From Aurelia coerulea (Eukaryota > Cnidaria > Scyphozoa > Semaeostomeae > Ulmaridae), in the NCBI GenBank assembly GCA_039566865.1, contig CM076945.1, positions 7,987,501 through 8,051,500 of the forward strand: a DNA stretch of 64,000 nt, in the 5' to 3' direction. The position numbers were made by a program, and so were the translations under genes. Position 1 is the first letter of the stretch; every line of letters starts with the position of its first letter. The notes under the pieces are model-generated. The model had not been told where the DNA came from. It ran no database searches and saw only the letters and a list, made by a program, of their open reading frames with translations. Below are positions 37,895 to 49,314 of the stretch, in pieces.

Positions 37895-38140
37895 AGCCTG
37901 AATTCTGACGTCACTTCCGGCCTCTTTTGCAAGAAAGCTGTGGCGCGAAAGTAAAATTTTGTGATAAATGGCGTCAGCAGGCGTCCCAAGTGTCCCAAAG
38001 CAAAATATCGAGATATAACGCAATAGCTGTATCTTCGCTCTTTCAAGTTCTTTGAGCATTTTGGACTCAGAGCTTCTTGGTTTTTCATATTTTTCAAAGG
38101 CCGTGGACAACTCTGTTTACAAACTTGGGATTCAGCACAG
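37895..38140 (+). promoter_or_regulatory. Possible plus-strand promoter and first exon
   Basis: TGACGTCACTTCCGG at 37906-37920 combines a CRE-like and an ETS-like site. Downstream, CAGCACAGCAG is followed by a consensus GTAAGC donor (38144). A candidate next exon follows TTTTATTTTAG near 39104. No long frame is associated, so a non-coding first exon or chance are both possible. A 160-codon minus-strand frame overlaps (37615-38097) and is not supported. Confidence 0.25.
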
Positions 38141-38149
38141 CAGGTAAGC

Positions 38150-40770
38150 AGACTTTATCATAAATTTAACGTTTTTCCTTTGTTTCATGGAAATTTTGTT
38201 GAAAGTTTTGGATTCCTCGATGTCGTTTTGTCCTATTTTGCCACCTTTCGCCAATTGTTGACGAAATAAACTTGTCTTTTTCTCGTCTTGAACTTCGGCT
38301 TGCAGTTTCAAGAAAATGAACTTTTGTTGGCCTAAATTTAACCAAAATTTTTTCAAACTCCAATATTTTCTAAACTAAGACAGGAATTCTCATTTTGGAG
38401 ATATAACGCAATAGCTGTAAGCATCTAGTTTGTAGGAATGTTGCCTGTTTTGCTGTAGCCTTTGCCGGTTTCCCACAATTTTCAAAGGCAATTTTTCCTC
38501 GAGAGCCATGACCATCTAATCTTCGTTAACTTTACTTGCTTCCTTTCACAAACTTGTCTGCTTTTTAGTCAGAAAACAAACGTTAACCTTGGTTGAATGT
38601 ATCACTTTCGAACTTAATCTGATGTTTTCAGAAATGAAAGTATTTTAGAGTACTTGCTAGCTGTTTTGGCCACCAGAGCAATGAAAATAATAACAAAACT
38701 TTGACTTCGCTCTCAGAGAACTTTTCGTCGGGTTTGGCCTAACTGTAAACAAACATAAAGTTGCATTGTTGCTTATTTTCTTCAAGACTAATGGGGAAGC
38801 TCTGACCTAGAAATAGGAGATTTGCTTACTAAAACAATGTTATCAAGGCTACCTTGTACAAAAAATTATCAGCTTTGATTATTTTGCCTATAAAAACGAT
38901 AGTTTACTGCAGTTATTTGCCTTTAAATCTGTTTTCTTTTTCTTGAGCAGGGTATTGTTGCTCTGATTTAAGTTTGCAAAGACATCTCCTATTTTGGTTT
39001 GCTGCTCTTTCTTGTACATGCAATTCTCTATGAGACAAAGTGAAATTTGCTATGCAGCAAACAGTTTTAGTAGGAGGAAATAATATTGTCTCTGTTTTAT
39101 TTTAGGACCCAAACAGAACAAGATTATCCTTTACCAATCAAGCCCAACCTTGAAGCAGCATTTGACAACAACCACAAAAGACTGCAATTCTTGCTTTTTC
39201 AATGCCAGATGCCTGAAGACTGATGCAAAACTGATGGAACATGACTGTTGCAAACAAAGCATTCAATGAAAAACAATATTATGATATATAAAAAAAATTG
39301 AGTAATCCAATAATTGATACTCTGATGATTTTACTCTGATGATAGGAAGATGGTAAGATAATAGCAATTGAATCATCGCAAAATTGAAATTTTAATGCTT
39401 CCAATTCTGAAACAGTCTGAAACTTATTCTGAATTTGATCTGCAAAGACAATTGTTTGCAAAGACAAAGACAAAGCTCGCCCGTTTCACCCTGTAGGTGA
39501 AATGCCATGCTTATTCATGAGTTTCTGAAAATTACCAAAAAGCAGTTATTGCCGTTGTCCATTCATAAATAGTCATTGAAATTTCAATAGACAGCATCCT
39601 TCCCTATCTTTCTTCCTTGTCTGTGAGTTTTTAGAGCCAACAAGAGAAGATTTCCAGACTGCATTGAGTTGCTCCATCATTGAGAGGAACTTGCCCAGTA
39701 CAAATAACATATTTTCTATAATTTGCTATCCATTTGTCCATCAAAGACATATGCCATCATAAACAAAACTGTTTTAGTTCTTGATCCATAAATATCCGAG
39801 TTCTTTCGTTGGAAGCTGCTTCTTCTTGTCTCTTTCTTTCTGGCGGGTTGGAGAATTATTTGAAAACATGAAAGCATCTCTTGTCCTTCACTGGCAGTAA
39901 AAGGATCGCTAGTGCTCTGCATATTGGTTTATTGCTTCGTTTCCTATCAGAATTAAAGGGTTTTCTTGAAAGCAAGCAGCAAGCAGACCACGCCGCTTCA
40001 AAACAATTTCTACGATCTACGAGATTTTCTAAATGTCATGGCTTTCAAGGCGCTTTTCACTTCAACAAAGACAATGAATTCGAAAAATTTGCCCAAATAC
40101 GGATGAAAATCTCTTAAAATAAGACCATCACTCCTGTCAAATTGCGTGGAGTTTACCGGGAAGTTTAAATCAAAACGATTTTAGTTTTAAACATTTCTTA
40201 GATAAATTCACTACCTTTTAAGATTAAATTAACGCGGAAAAATCACACCGCATCACTGCATGAAACGTTCGAAGTCGACGAAAATATTCACTTCCGGTCA
40301 TTTTCCTATACATTTGTATAGGGGCATCAAAGCGAGGCTGAACTCCTCGAGAAAGGTGTTGTCGGGAGCAGTAGGGAAAATTGTATTTGCCATGCGCACA
40401 AAAATCACAGGGAAACAAACGATTATGTCCTTAGTTACGAGCTACCATTTTGAAATAGTTGCTACGACAGGTTGCCACAACTATTGGCTACTTCCCAGAC
40501 TCCGCGGTCATTGTTTTCGCGCGCATTTCAAAGTTGAAAATGAATGAAAGCAAAAAAAAATGACGTGATTTCGTCCGACTCATTAGGCCATGCGTAAATG
40601 TTTACATTTATTGCTTTCTTAATAAAAAAATAAATAAATAAATAAATAAATGATATCTAAGAGTTTGTTTGGGTGAATCATTATTGTTGCAAATCGTGAA
40701 AGGAAAGGAAGAATCGTGAAAGGATATATCGGAAAAGAGAGTGCGAAGAGAAGAGGTGCGAAAGAAGATT
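38150..40770. other. No confident gene
   Basis: Mostly unique AT-rich sequence. Notable items are a 22-bp direct repeat (GAGATATAACGCAATAGCTG) at about 38010 and 38389 and an (AAAT)n tract at 40621-40651. Confidence 0.35.
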
Positions 40771-40818
40771 ATGTTTGTGGTGTTTGTTTTCTTGTTTACG
40801 GCCCTTGTGGCAAGTGGT

Positions 40819-41032
40819 ATGGACAAAATGGACAATAGGTTCCAGTCGGAGAAAGGTTGCGGAGTTTGTGGAAAAACTTGGCAAAAAGGCAGAAAATTTT
40901 CTGCAACGGCAAGGTTTGATAACGAAGCGTTGAGAGAAACATTTGGCAGAGAAATCGGGGAAGGAAGTGACCTGTGCTCGGCATGCGAGAGAGCAATTTC
41001 AACTTGGCGAAGAACTGGCAAACGCTCAAAGG
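40819..41032 (+). CDS. Exon with paired CxxC zinc-type motifs (hypothetical)
   Basis: From the ATG at 40819 the frame reads CGVCGKTWQKGRKFS, then LCSACERAISTWRRTGKRSK, and stops at a splice donor (AAAG/GTAGAA). Two CxxC pairs about 40 residues apart suggest a small zinc-binding domain. An earlier in-frame ATG (40771) would add a hydrophobic leader. It ends in phase 0. The exon at 47593 offers only phase 1 or 2 acceptors, so a direct join is not supported. It may be the N-terminal exon of the 47-54 kb gene with a missing linker exon, or a separate fragment. Confidence 0.4.
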
Positions 41033-41077
41033 TAGAAGACATTTCTATCAAATTCATAGCTGAATTATCTTTATATA

Positions 41078-41220
41078 CACATATTCTTTTATAAGAAACT
41101 AAGACTTAGGGGTCAGTACTGAAAGTTTCTTAACATCAGCAAATTTGGAGTACTCATAGTTTCTTACGAGTTTCTTACATTTTCCATGACAATATTCATG
41201 TTCAGTGCCCTCGTGAACAA
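41078..41220. repeat. Family 2 MITE, half copy
   Basis: It starts CACATATTCTTTTATAAGAA after TA. It contains the family signature, then stops at GTGCCCTCGTGAAC. Confidence 0.65.
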
Positions 41221-41636
41221 AAAATAAAGCGAACTCTTGCAACGAAATACAAAGAAATAAAAAGTGAGGACATCAACATTTTGAAGAAAATCAGTCCAAT
41301 TATGGGCAACGCAAATGAAACAAGAGAACATTTATAAAACTAAACAAAAATGGAAACAGATGTCGAGTGAGCTTGCACCATAATAAGTGATGATGGTGCC
41401 CGTGAAGAGGCTAAGATAGAATCACAATAGAATTACAATGTCACGACAAACAATCTCTCCCTTCTCATTTAATTCTATTCTTTAAATTTCAACAAACGGT
41501 CTAAAAAAGGAACCTGCATTGCAGTCCAGACTGGAATCGGCGTATGTTGCGCCATATTTATATGGCGGACAGACTCACTCTAAACAATAGAAATAGCAAT
41601 AGAACAAAAGAAATTGGCGTACATATATGGCGTACC

Positions 41637-41829
41637 ATGGGTAGTTAGACACTGCTGGTGTGCTTCTATGGAGGAGCGCTGGATGATATGTATCTGCGGG
41701 GGAAATTTTTTGTAGTACTGCGGAGGAGATATCGAAAGGACGAAAATATTAATTAAACTATTAAAATGAATGGGAAGGCAACCCCCTATATCTTCCTACA
41801 GTGATTTTTCTCGTGATGCTCGTAACAAG
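41637..41829 (-). repeat. Inverted partial copy of the 47.4-47.66 kb promoter and exon segment
   Basis: On the minus strand this reads from CTTGTTACGAGCATCACGAG through one CTCCTCCGCAGTACTACAAA unit to TCTAACTACCCATG. It matches 47405-47664 in order, including the first about 21 codons of the frame at 47593. Gene-5'-end duplication or an arm of a large element are both possible. Confidence 0.75.
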
Positions 41830-42860
41830 GGCTTATGGGCTACAGGGATACAATGGAGCATGATTGCATATTGAAGACGGGGGACATCATAATGATAGAT
41901 CAAACTGAAAAATGGCGGACTTCGAAGCTGTGGCTGCTGTGGCTGGTGCTGAATTGCGGACTACAGCTTGCTCTATCATAACCAAACAATCCTCTGCCAA
42001 AAAAGATTGTAGTCCCCCGTCGTTAGAGTCTATTGGAAAAAAATATTCTTAATCATGCAATCGTAACTAAGATTGGACCCATGTTAGAGAGAGTTGCGAG
42101 ATTTTCGTAACAAACAGCATCAGATCCTTCAGCAAGTCGAGGCGAGCAAGCCATCGGAGAGCGAGCAAGCCATCGGAGATGGGCGAAAGTTGGTGAAAGG
42201 GGAATATTTTCACTGGAGACACGTTACTGAGATTGGTTGTTTTTCGAAGAAAAGATTTTTACATGCTGAGCGTTTGAGATCTTATGTCGAGAGGAGATTT
42301 TGCTGGCCTATTCGAAGATGAGATGAAGAAGAAGTGAACATGGAGTTTAGGTTAGGCCCAACCAGAGAATCCTCCAGATGTGAAGATATGAACAGGCAGC
42401 GTGGCTGGTGTGATCAAATTAAAAAAAGACGTGATTGAAATATGAAGCAAGACTTGGCCATATCAGTTAAGTTATTTACAAGATCTCATGTAGCCGGGAT
42501 GAACAACCAACATTTGTAGAGCTGTAGATGTTACAGCCATAAAATGGCAGACGGAGTCTGTCTGGCTGCATTCTTATCACTGAACACTGATGACAAAATA
42601 TGTTCATGGTAATTTGAGAAGTTCTGCAGAGTGACTTGGGGCTGGGAGCTTGTTGAGAATTCTACTGACTTAGTCACCTTTTAGTTGTGTAGTCCAATCC
42701 CAACATTTGGGATCTTCCCAAAAGATTAGACAATGCAAAGGACTTGCAAGCATCAATGTATCAAGGCCAAATATGTTTGTTGTACCAGCAACTTGGTGTG
42801 CTTGGATTATCATGTTTGAAACTTGATCGTAGCTTATTATTGCTTGTACTTGCATGATTT
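41830..42860. other. No confident gene
   Basis: A 75-codon frame (42094-42321) with a charged sequence and a 46-codon frame near 41914 are present, but neither has splice or family support. Confidence 0.3.
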
Positions 42861-43171
42861 ATGTCTCGTTCAATTCCTACCCTGACCATCCCCCCCGGGA
42901 AGCCCGGGGGTCAACCAAAATTCCTTGCTCAAATGCCCGGGGACCGGGGAAAAATTGATGATCAAATGCCCGGGGGCCGGGCACTGAAAAAATGCCATAT
43001 TCCCAGTTACTGTATAAGCAAAAGCTCTTGTTTTTGCCAAATGCTACTCAAATGCCCGGGGGCCGGGGAAAAATGCACGGTCAAATGCCCGGGGGCCGGG
43101 AAATTTTTTTGTGCAAATGCCCGGGGGTGTCCCGGGGGGGGGATGGTCAGGGTAGGAATTGAACGAGACAT
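42861..43171. mobile_element. Foldback with CCCGGG minisatellite core
   Basis: The ends ATGTCTCGTTCAATTCCTAC and its exact complement enclose CTGACCATCCCCCC / GGGGGGATGGTCAG. The core repeats AAATGCCCGGGGGCCGGG about five times. It is extremely GC-rich compared with its surroundings. Confidence 0.8.
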
Positions 43172-43321
43172 TATATAATCTCTTAATTGCTTTCAAAGAA
43201 ATAAAGATGTAGGCATTTTAGGCTGCTGCTTGTAATGATCAAAACTCATTCAGCATTGTTTTGCAACTCTAAAATATTTTTCATTGTCAACAGATGTATT
43301 AAAAACTAATCGATCACATCC

Positions 43322-43810
43322 ACACCTTGTTTCCTTATCAGAAACGTTGATAAGCCCATAGCATTAAAAGTTTCTTAATTTCACATGAACGTTTTAGCAT
43401 TTTACTGCTCATAGTTTCTTAAATTTGTTTCTTATTTTTGGATACATGAAGTTTCTACCACTGCCAGGTATTTATTTCTTGACATGCAGCACAATTTGTT
43501 GCAGGCAAGCAAGTTCTCTTTAGCCTGCGTGCAGCCTCAACTGGGGAGTTGGGGCTGCACGCAGGCTAGTTCTCTTGGGCTCAAAGCATAACTCCGTCAT
43601 GGGCTGAGCCCTTTTGGAGATTAACATTGTAGATTGTAGATAACATTTATGAAATATTACTCAAAAACATTTGGCTCAACAAAAATTTCCCCACAGCTTT
43701 CTTTGAATTGGCTTTTAAAAGTTTCTTAGCACTCCTCCAACATAGTACTAGAGTTTCTTAAATTTGTCACCATCCTGGTACTAATTTCTTATAAACCACT
43801 TTCTCATAAA
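43322..43810. mobile_element. Diverged relative of family 1 MITE
   Basis: Inverted blocks of TTTCTTAA / TTAAGAAAC with TTGTTTCCTTATCAGAAAC at the left and TTTCTTATAAACCACTTTCT at the right. A 47-bp foldback is inserted inside. Confidence 0.5.
43521..43567. mobile_element. 47-bp micro-foldback with 9-bp target duplication
   Basis: TAGCCTGCGTGCAGCC pairs with GGCTGCACGCAGGCTA around a short loop. AGTTCTCTT is repeated at 43512-43520 and 43568-43576. The element is little more than a hairpin. Confidence 0.8.
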
Positions 43811-45369
43811 ATAGAAAATGTTTATTTACGCATATTATGCAGGTGTTATAGATATAACTCTTGTGAATCTTTTTGATCCCTCCTTGACTCAATGGTGTCA
43901 ACTTTAAGGCCCCAAGCAGAAGCAAGAGGCATGGAACAGCATTAATTTCCTGCCATTAATGCCAAGATGGCAAAATCCTGGTTTCTTGGGTTCGTACAGC
44001 TACTTCAAAAATCAGCTCTAAGAAGTGATGACTGTTGACCCTTGTTTTCCCTCAAAATCACATTGTACTGTAATGCAGTCACTTTTAGTTTATATTGTAA
44101 TTTGGAGTTCAACTTGAATTGTGAAGTAAATTCATTTTATATACAAGGGAAGGTTGATGAATATTGAATAAAGGATAGCACATCTACAAGAGAATGGCTG
44201 TTGACTTTTCTTTGTATCTTTGTATCTTAAAAAATCCAGAATCCCGCAACCCTTCATATCCTGTTTTGGATCTGTTCCACAACTTAAGACATGCTCCTAT
44301 TATCCTGTAAGAAATTACATTTATAATTTGCAAATGAAACTTATAGAATTTAGACATTTTTTCAAACTCAATTTACTGCAATCATAGATGGAAGAGGGAG
44401 GGGGGAGTGCCAAATCAGCCATCTGGTAACTTTTCTTCTCTATCCTTACAAATTGCAATCACAACTTGGAAACTTTCTGGCTTTTAGTTTTGCCCATCTT
44501 GTACTCACAAACTGATTTTTGGAAAAACTAAAATACATTTCAAGATAGAAATGGAGTTTCAAAAGGTTTCCATATCAAATTTCAATTTGTGAAATCTATA
44601 CTCAAACTGGAAATGATACAGCAGCATACACTATCTTGGTGTTCTGTCAAATTGGCTATCTATTTTTGCAAAAAATTGACACTTTAGTTGACCCATTTTT
44701 TGCACTGTGCATGTGCAAATTCTTTCAATTTTTTGTGATGATATTTCTCCTACTCATAGAAGATGTAACCATGAAATACATGAAAATTGAACTGATTTCT
44801 TTGCAGCAAACAGTTTACATGCAGCCAGTAATTGAAAATTTTTATTAGTTGTGGTTGTGGTTTTCTACATGAAACATTATATTGATCACAACAATCTTGT
44901 GACACATCTATCTGATGCACTTTCCAGGTAAAAATTCTCATAGCTCTAAGCTGTACACAGCAGGACAGAGGGGGGCCTTCTCAGCCCCCATAGTCATAAT
45001 TATCAAAAGTAGATTGCAGAAGTGACACATAGAAACTGTATGCAAGACAGCAAAATACTTAAAAGTAAAATATAGTCTACCTGTGGAAGAGGCTATTAAT
45101 TGTTAATACTTTGTGTAATATTCTGTTGCTTCCCCCTGTTTCTGGCAAGGGATCAAATACAACCAAACAAAATGCTAAACCAACGATAGAGATCAAATAA
45201 ATTCAAGTTTATGCATCAAATGAATACAGCGTAAAAGCTTATCATAACATCCCTTGGCAAAATATTGAGTATGTTTGCAGATGCTTCAAGCTTGATACTG
45301 ATTGCAAGAATTTTGTACCTCTTTCATCCTCCAATCGTTGCTGCAGCTGCATTACAGACATATGTTTGA
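43811..45369. other. No confident gene
   Basis: Long AT-rich stretch; no repeat match elsewhere in the window and no supported exon. Confidence 0.4.
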
Positions 45370-45372
45370 AGT

Positions 45373-45816
45373 TTATCTTTGATGAATGGCTTCCTTGGCT
45401 ACTATGTTGGAAGCTCGAAATGACCTGACTTGAAGTGCATTGTCAAGCTTCTGGCATTCTTCGCATACTTTTGATTTTGTTGCTGAGCTTATCATAATTT
45501 TGCACTTAACAGAAATGAAGGCTTTGAAAGATGGGGATGCTTCATGAAAAGGACCAAATGAAGCCAACTTGGCAACACTCTGAATGTGACTTTCACTGTC
45601 ATACACAGTATCCAACAGGATGGAGTATTTTGCTTTTCTACACCCTTGGCACACCTGACTTCTACTGACAATTGACAAGACATGAACAAGAGAGGAAGCA
45701 GTCTTTATATTCATAGGAATATCCCAACCAAGTTCATGGAGATCTAAAACTCTATCACCAACATTCACAACAAAAGATGAATCTGCCTTTAAAACCAGAG
45801 AGTCTCTGTCACTGAA
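45373..45816 (-). CDS. Orphan exon with two CxxC motifs (hypothetical)
   Basis: It starts after an acceptor (TTGATGGGTTTTCAG at about 45817) and reads 130-odd codons to a stop at 45373. It contains CQGCRKAKY and CEECQKLDN, a spacing suggestive of a zinc-binding pair often seen in transposase-derived proteins. No neighbouring exons were found. It could be a fragment of a transposon gene on the minus strand. Confidence 0.35.
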   Translation of the reverse strand, partial: FSDRDSLVLKADSSFVVNVGDRVLDLHELGWDIPMNIKTASSLVHVLSIVSRSQVCQGCRKAKYSILLDTVYDSESHIQSVAKLASFGPFHEASPSFKAFISVKCKIMISSATKSKVCEECQKLDNALQVRSFRASNIVAKEAIHQR

Positions 45817-46091
45817 AACCCATCAACGAAAATGTAGGTATTTAGCATAAAGTGGGATTCAGAAGGAAAGCATGCTAAACCCCATTTAAGAAGGAACAAG
45901 TTTTCTACCTTCAACTTTGGTCATAGGTGCAAAATGCAATCAATGTGTGTGGTTGCAATGGAGGGTGGCTGGTGGCAAGATGTCATTAAAATTAAATGGA
46001 ATTCTAAGCTCTGGCTGTTGTGTTACTTCTCCATGTACTTCCACTTGTATACCAGCATACAAATCTGAATATCCAACAAGAGAAAGAATAA

Positions 46092-46247
46092 CAGGGGCGG
46101 ATCCACACTACTGCAACTAGCTGAAGCAGTAGTCAGATCCTTGTATCTAGTTATTAACGTCCAAGCCTATTTTCAAAAGGCGACACCCTACTATTTTGAG
46201 TAACCTCACCTTGGTAGTAGTCAGAAAATTTCCTGGATCCGCCCCTG
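46092..46247. mobile_element. hAT-like MITE, 156 bp
   Basis: The ends CAGGGGCGGATCCA / TGGATCCGCCCCTG are inverted. The flanks share GAATAA, so the target duplication is imperfect or offset. Confidence 0.8.
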
Positions 46248-47340
46248 AATAAGATCAATTTTTTGGAAATTTGTACTATTTCACTGTTTTATAAGTGATA
46301 CGACTTCATCATGACAATGAAACATAAAAGCAAAATAGTGAGAACTTTCTTAATCAAGTGACTAGCACAGATTCATTTCAAAGATCATTTGCATGCACCA
46401 AGATCATAATTCTTTTCCTGATTTTCAACAAATATTCTTTTTATCAGCAATAACTATATCAATATAGAATTGTCTTCCATTTTCACATTTTCTTTTACCA
46501 AATCACTATCATAGAAAATCATTTTTATTTGGGTATACTGGGGTAAAATGGGCAAGATGAGGATAAAATGGGTAGCATTGACTGCTAGAAGTTGCCAAAC
46601 AACAAGTCACAATAAAAAATTATATTACTTAATTTAGGATCACAATAGGTTGATCATACTGTGTACCAAGCTACAACTTCATAGCTCTATTGGTTTTTGA
46701 AATAATTAGGGAGGATGCCCCTAAGTACATAAAAACAGCGTTTCCAGAATCTCGATATGTGGTCTAAATAAAACCTTTTTGTTTAAAGTTATGATAATCT
46801 TTGATGTGCATTCACGAAGCTTCACTTTAAGGCACTGAGGGCTTTAAACACCTTCGTTCTTTTGCTCTTCCATGCTTTGCTTTGCTCTTGGTATTATTTT
46901 TAATGCAGTCCAGAGCATGCACCACTGGGGCTTGGAGCTTGCCCATTGATCGATTTTACTGCAACTTTTTGGGATGTTCGTATTTAATTTAAACAGGTTG
47001 AATTTCACCGACACTTTTAGGCAGGGGTATGTATGGATATGGCATGGATATGGCACTTTATGAATAATAAACTTTATTCTCCCTACAAAATTATCTTATG
47101 ATGCTAAATTCACTCACCTCTTTTTTAAATCCTTGAAAAATGCCATCATGTGCGCTGTCTAGTCTAGGTCTAGGCCTTCATCGATATTTTCTTTTTGGCC
47201 GACATCTGCTGTGTGATAGATATTTTTAGAAATTGCCGCCTTTTTTTGCTGGCGCTGTGAGCCAAAACGAGGCGCGTCGAGCCATTGAGGCTCGAACAAA
47301 AATAGCGCCCCCGTCTCTATAGCTGTCAATCATAGAGTGT
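46248..47340. other. No confident gene
   Basis: AT-rich; GGGTAAAATGGGCAAGATGA blocks near 46530-46580 are the only repeat-like sequence. Confidence 0.35.
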
Positions 47341-47492
47341 TTCCAAGAGCTGCCCTACCTCTGACGTCAGAGGTAGGGCAATCCTTTGTTTTCGGTCGCG
47401 TGTCTTGTTACGAGCATCATGAGAAAAATCGCTGTAGGAAGACATTGGAGGTTGCCTTCCCATTCTTCTCTCTCCTTCTCTCTTCGCTTCCG
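47341..47492 (+). promoter_or_regulatory. Putative promoter region of the 47-54 kb gene
   Basis: It contains the palindrome CCCTACCTCTGACGTCAGAGGTAGGG (47354-47379), centred on a CRE-type TGACGTCA. A pyrimidine-rich stretch follows. Part of the region is duplicated in inverted orientation near 41.8 kb. Confidence 0.4.
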
Positions 47493-47607
47493 ATCTCCTC
47501 CGCAGTACTATAAAAATTTCCCCCGCAGATATCTCCTCCGCAGTACTATAAAAAATTCCCCCGCAGATATCTCCTCCGCAGTACTATAAAAAATGTCCCC
47601 CGCAGAT
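47493..47607 (+). repeat. Three tandem 38-39 bp units, each with a TATA-like core
   Basis: The unit starts ATCTCCTCCGCAGTACTATA and ends TCCCCCGCAGAT. The copies are at 47493-47530, 47531-47568 and 47569-47607. Each contains ACTATAAAAA. The third contains the ATG at 47593, only a few bases after its TATA-like core. Confidence 0.85.
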
Positions 47608-47977
47608 ACATATTATCCAGCTCTTCTCCATAGAAGCACACCAGCAGTGTCTAACTACCCATGCTCGGACAAAGAGAATGAAAATCCCATACACAGCACA
47701 TGCACCCACACACCAGCTGAAACATTGCTGCACACCAACGTCGACAAACAGGACCCACCCATTGATGAATATCCCGAAAACGCCATCCAAGAAGCATGCA
47801 TCCATACAACTGAAGAATCGACTGATATCAATTTGACGTTGGACCTTACGAATTGGCGGTCACGCAAGACAAGCTATGGCCACATTTTGGAAGGTCCAGG
47901 AGGAGATCAACTGATTTCCAAAGACGTTTCAAATAACATGATGGCGACAATAAGGAATTTAAAAACAAGTACGTTTC
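47593..47977 (+). CDS. Exon 1 or 2 of the transposase-like/peptidase-like gene
   Basis: The open frame from ATG 47593 runs about 128 codons of low-complexity, Thr/Pro/Glu-rich sequence. It then reads NMMATIRNLKT and reaches a GTACGT donor at 47978, leaving one base (A). The exon at 51646 begins with GA after TTTACAG, so A plus GA completes an arginine codon and the frame continues with VDMKKEVES. This exact phase match supports the join. The start is uncertain, because transcription may begin within or upstream of the tandem repeats. The first 20 or so codons are duplicated in inverted orientation at 41.64-41.69 kb. Confidence 0.55.
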
Positions 47978-48831
47978 TAAAACTGCACGTTTACTTACAG
48001 TTGAATTTGAGATTAACCTTGCGAAATTAAACTGCTTCCCACTCCAACTAAAACTCCACCAGCAAACGGTATGGCAAGCATTGGCAAATACAACCCAGTG
48101 CAACTTTCCATTCTGTTCATCATTGAATCCCATAATCACAAAATAATTGTAAAATCAACAACTTCGAGCTTGATCACTGTTTAGATGCATTTGTTCCTTG
48201 CTTTTTTTCCATAATCGATTAAAACTGCAATTAAAAACACTTGCGAAGCGATCATGGCCGACGCGCCAACTGATCTCCAACTGATTTTCTCAACATTCGA
48301 TGCAATATGGGGACAATGACATTCAAAAACGAAAAATCGAATCCGAAGCCAATGTGATGCATTAGTAAAAAAACATGCTAAAATTCATTCGATTTAATTT
48401 TTTCAACTGAAAATAATATAATATAATTGATAATAATTTAATCAAATATTTAGCGAAACAGTAAAGTTCAAAGTCTCACATGCCTCAGGTAATTTTTGTA
48501 ACACAAAGATGAACGACGAAACGCAAACATTCCCTCTCACAGACAGCAATATTATGTATCTTTCATAAGAATCTCACAATCGTTTTCAATAAGTTTTCTC
48601 TTTAGATAGTCGGATGACATCAAGTGGTCCAATGTTCAATTTAATGTGATCAGAGTCAACGGAAAATATTATGACAAATTGCTCGGTAGCAAAAATATAG
48701 ACCCATGTCTAGAGTAATTACAGCAGTTATCGTAAACTTTTACAGCTTTCGTTGGCATTTACAAGCTCGTCGAGAAACCGCAACTAGCAAAATATAGAAA
48801 TTCCTTGTTTACTAAGCAGTACACTCTTTTT

Positions 48832-49206
48832 ATAAGGATATTGTTAAAAGAATATTCAGGCTCAGAATCATCCAAATTTTAAGAATATTGCTCAGCCTCA
48901 GCTCACATATTTGTGTCTCATTTTCAGCCGTTGCCTGTTTTGCAAAGATGTGCATCACAGAGAATTGCATAACTGATGCATCTCATTTTTTCAAAAAGCA
49001 TGTTTGAAACTTTATGATTGTCAAGAAAATTCTTATTGTCATTACTGCTAATTCTTTCGTTCGACCATTTCCTCGTAACGACATGGCATTTCTTTCAATT
49101 ATGTTCCCCTGAAACCATATCAGATTTGAAAAATAAGAATACTTTAATTTCTTGAGGATATTGAGACTGGACAAAATTTATAGTATTCTTATAAAAAGAA
49201 AGAGTA
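48832..49206. mobile_element. Family 3 MITE, copy 2
   Basis: It starts CACTCTTTTTATAAGGATAT after TA and ends TATTCTTATAAAAAGAAAGA. GAATATTCAGGCTCAGAATC lies at its left end. It is inverted relative to the next copy. Confidence 0.75.
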
Positions 49207-49314
49207 TAGGCCTACATCACGACACATACGCCTGTAAACATCTTTTGCCTATCTCCTTATTAAAAATCTCCCAAAATATCCAGCTTACAGCACTTACAGA
49301 GCTACACTCTTTTT

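Noticed and set aside
37615..38097. 160-codon minus-strand frame as an iGluR B exon
   Set aside because: It shows no similarity to any part of gene A and overlaps a likely promoter; the matching exon 3 is at 63.8 kb.
40608..41057. Minus-strand 149-codon frame
   Set aside because: It is the shadow of the CxxC exon on the plus strand and includes a simple repeat.
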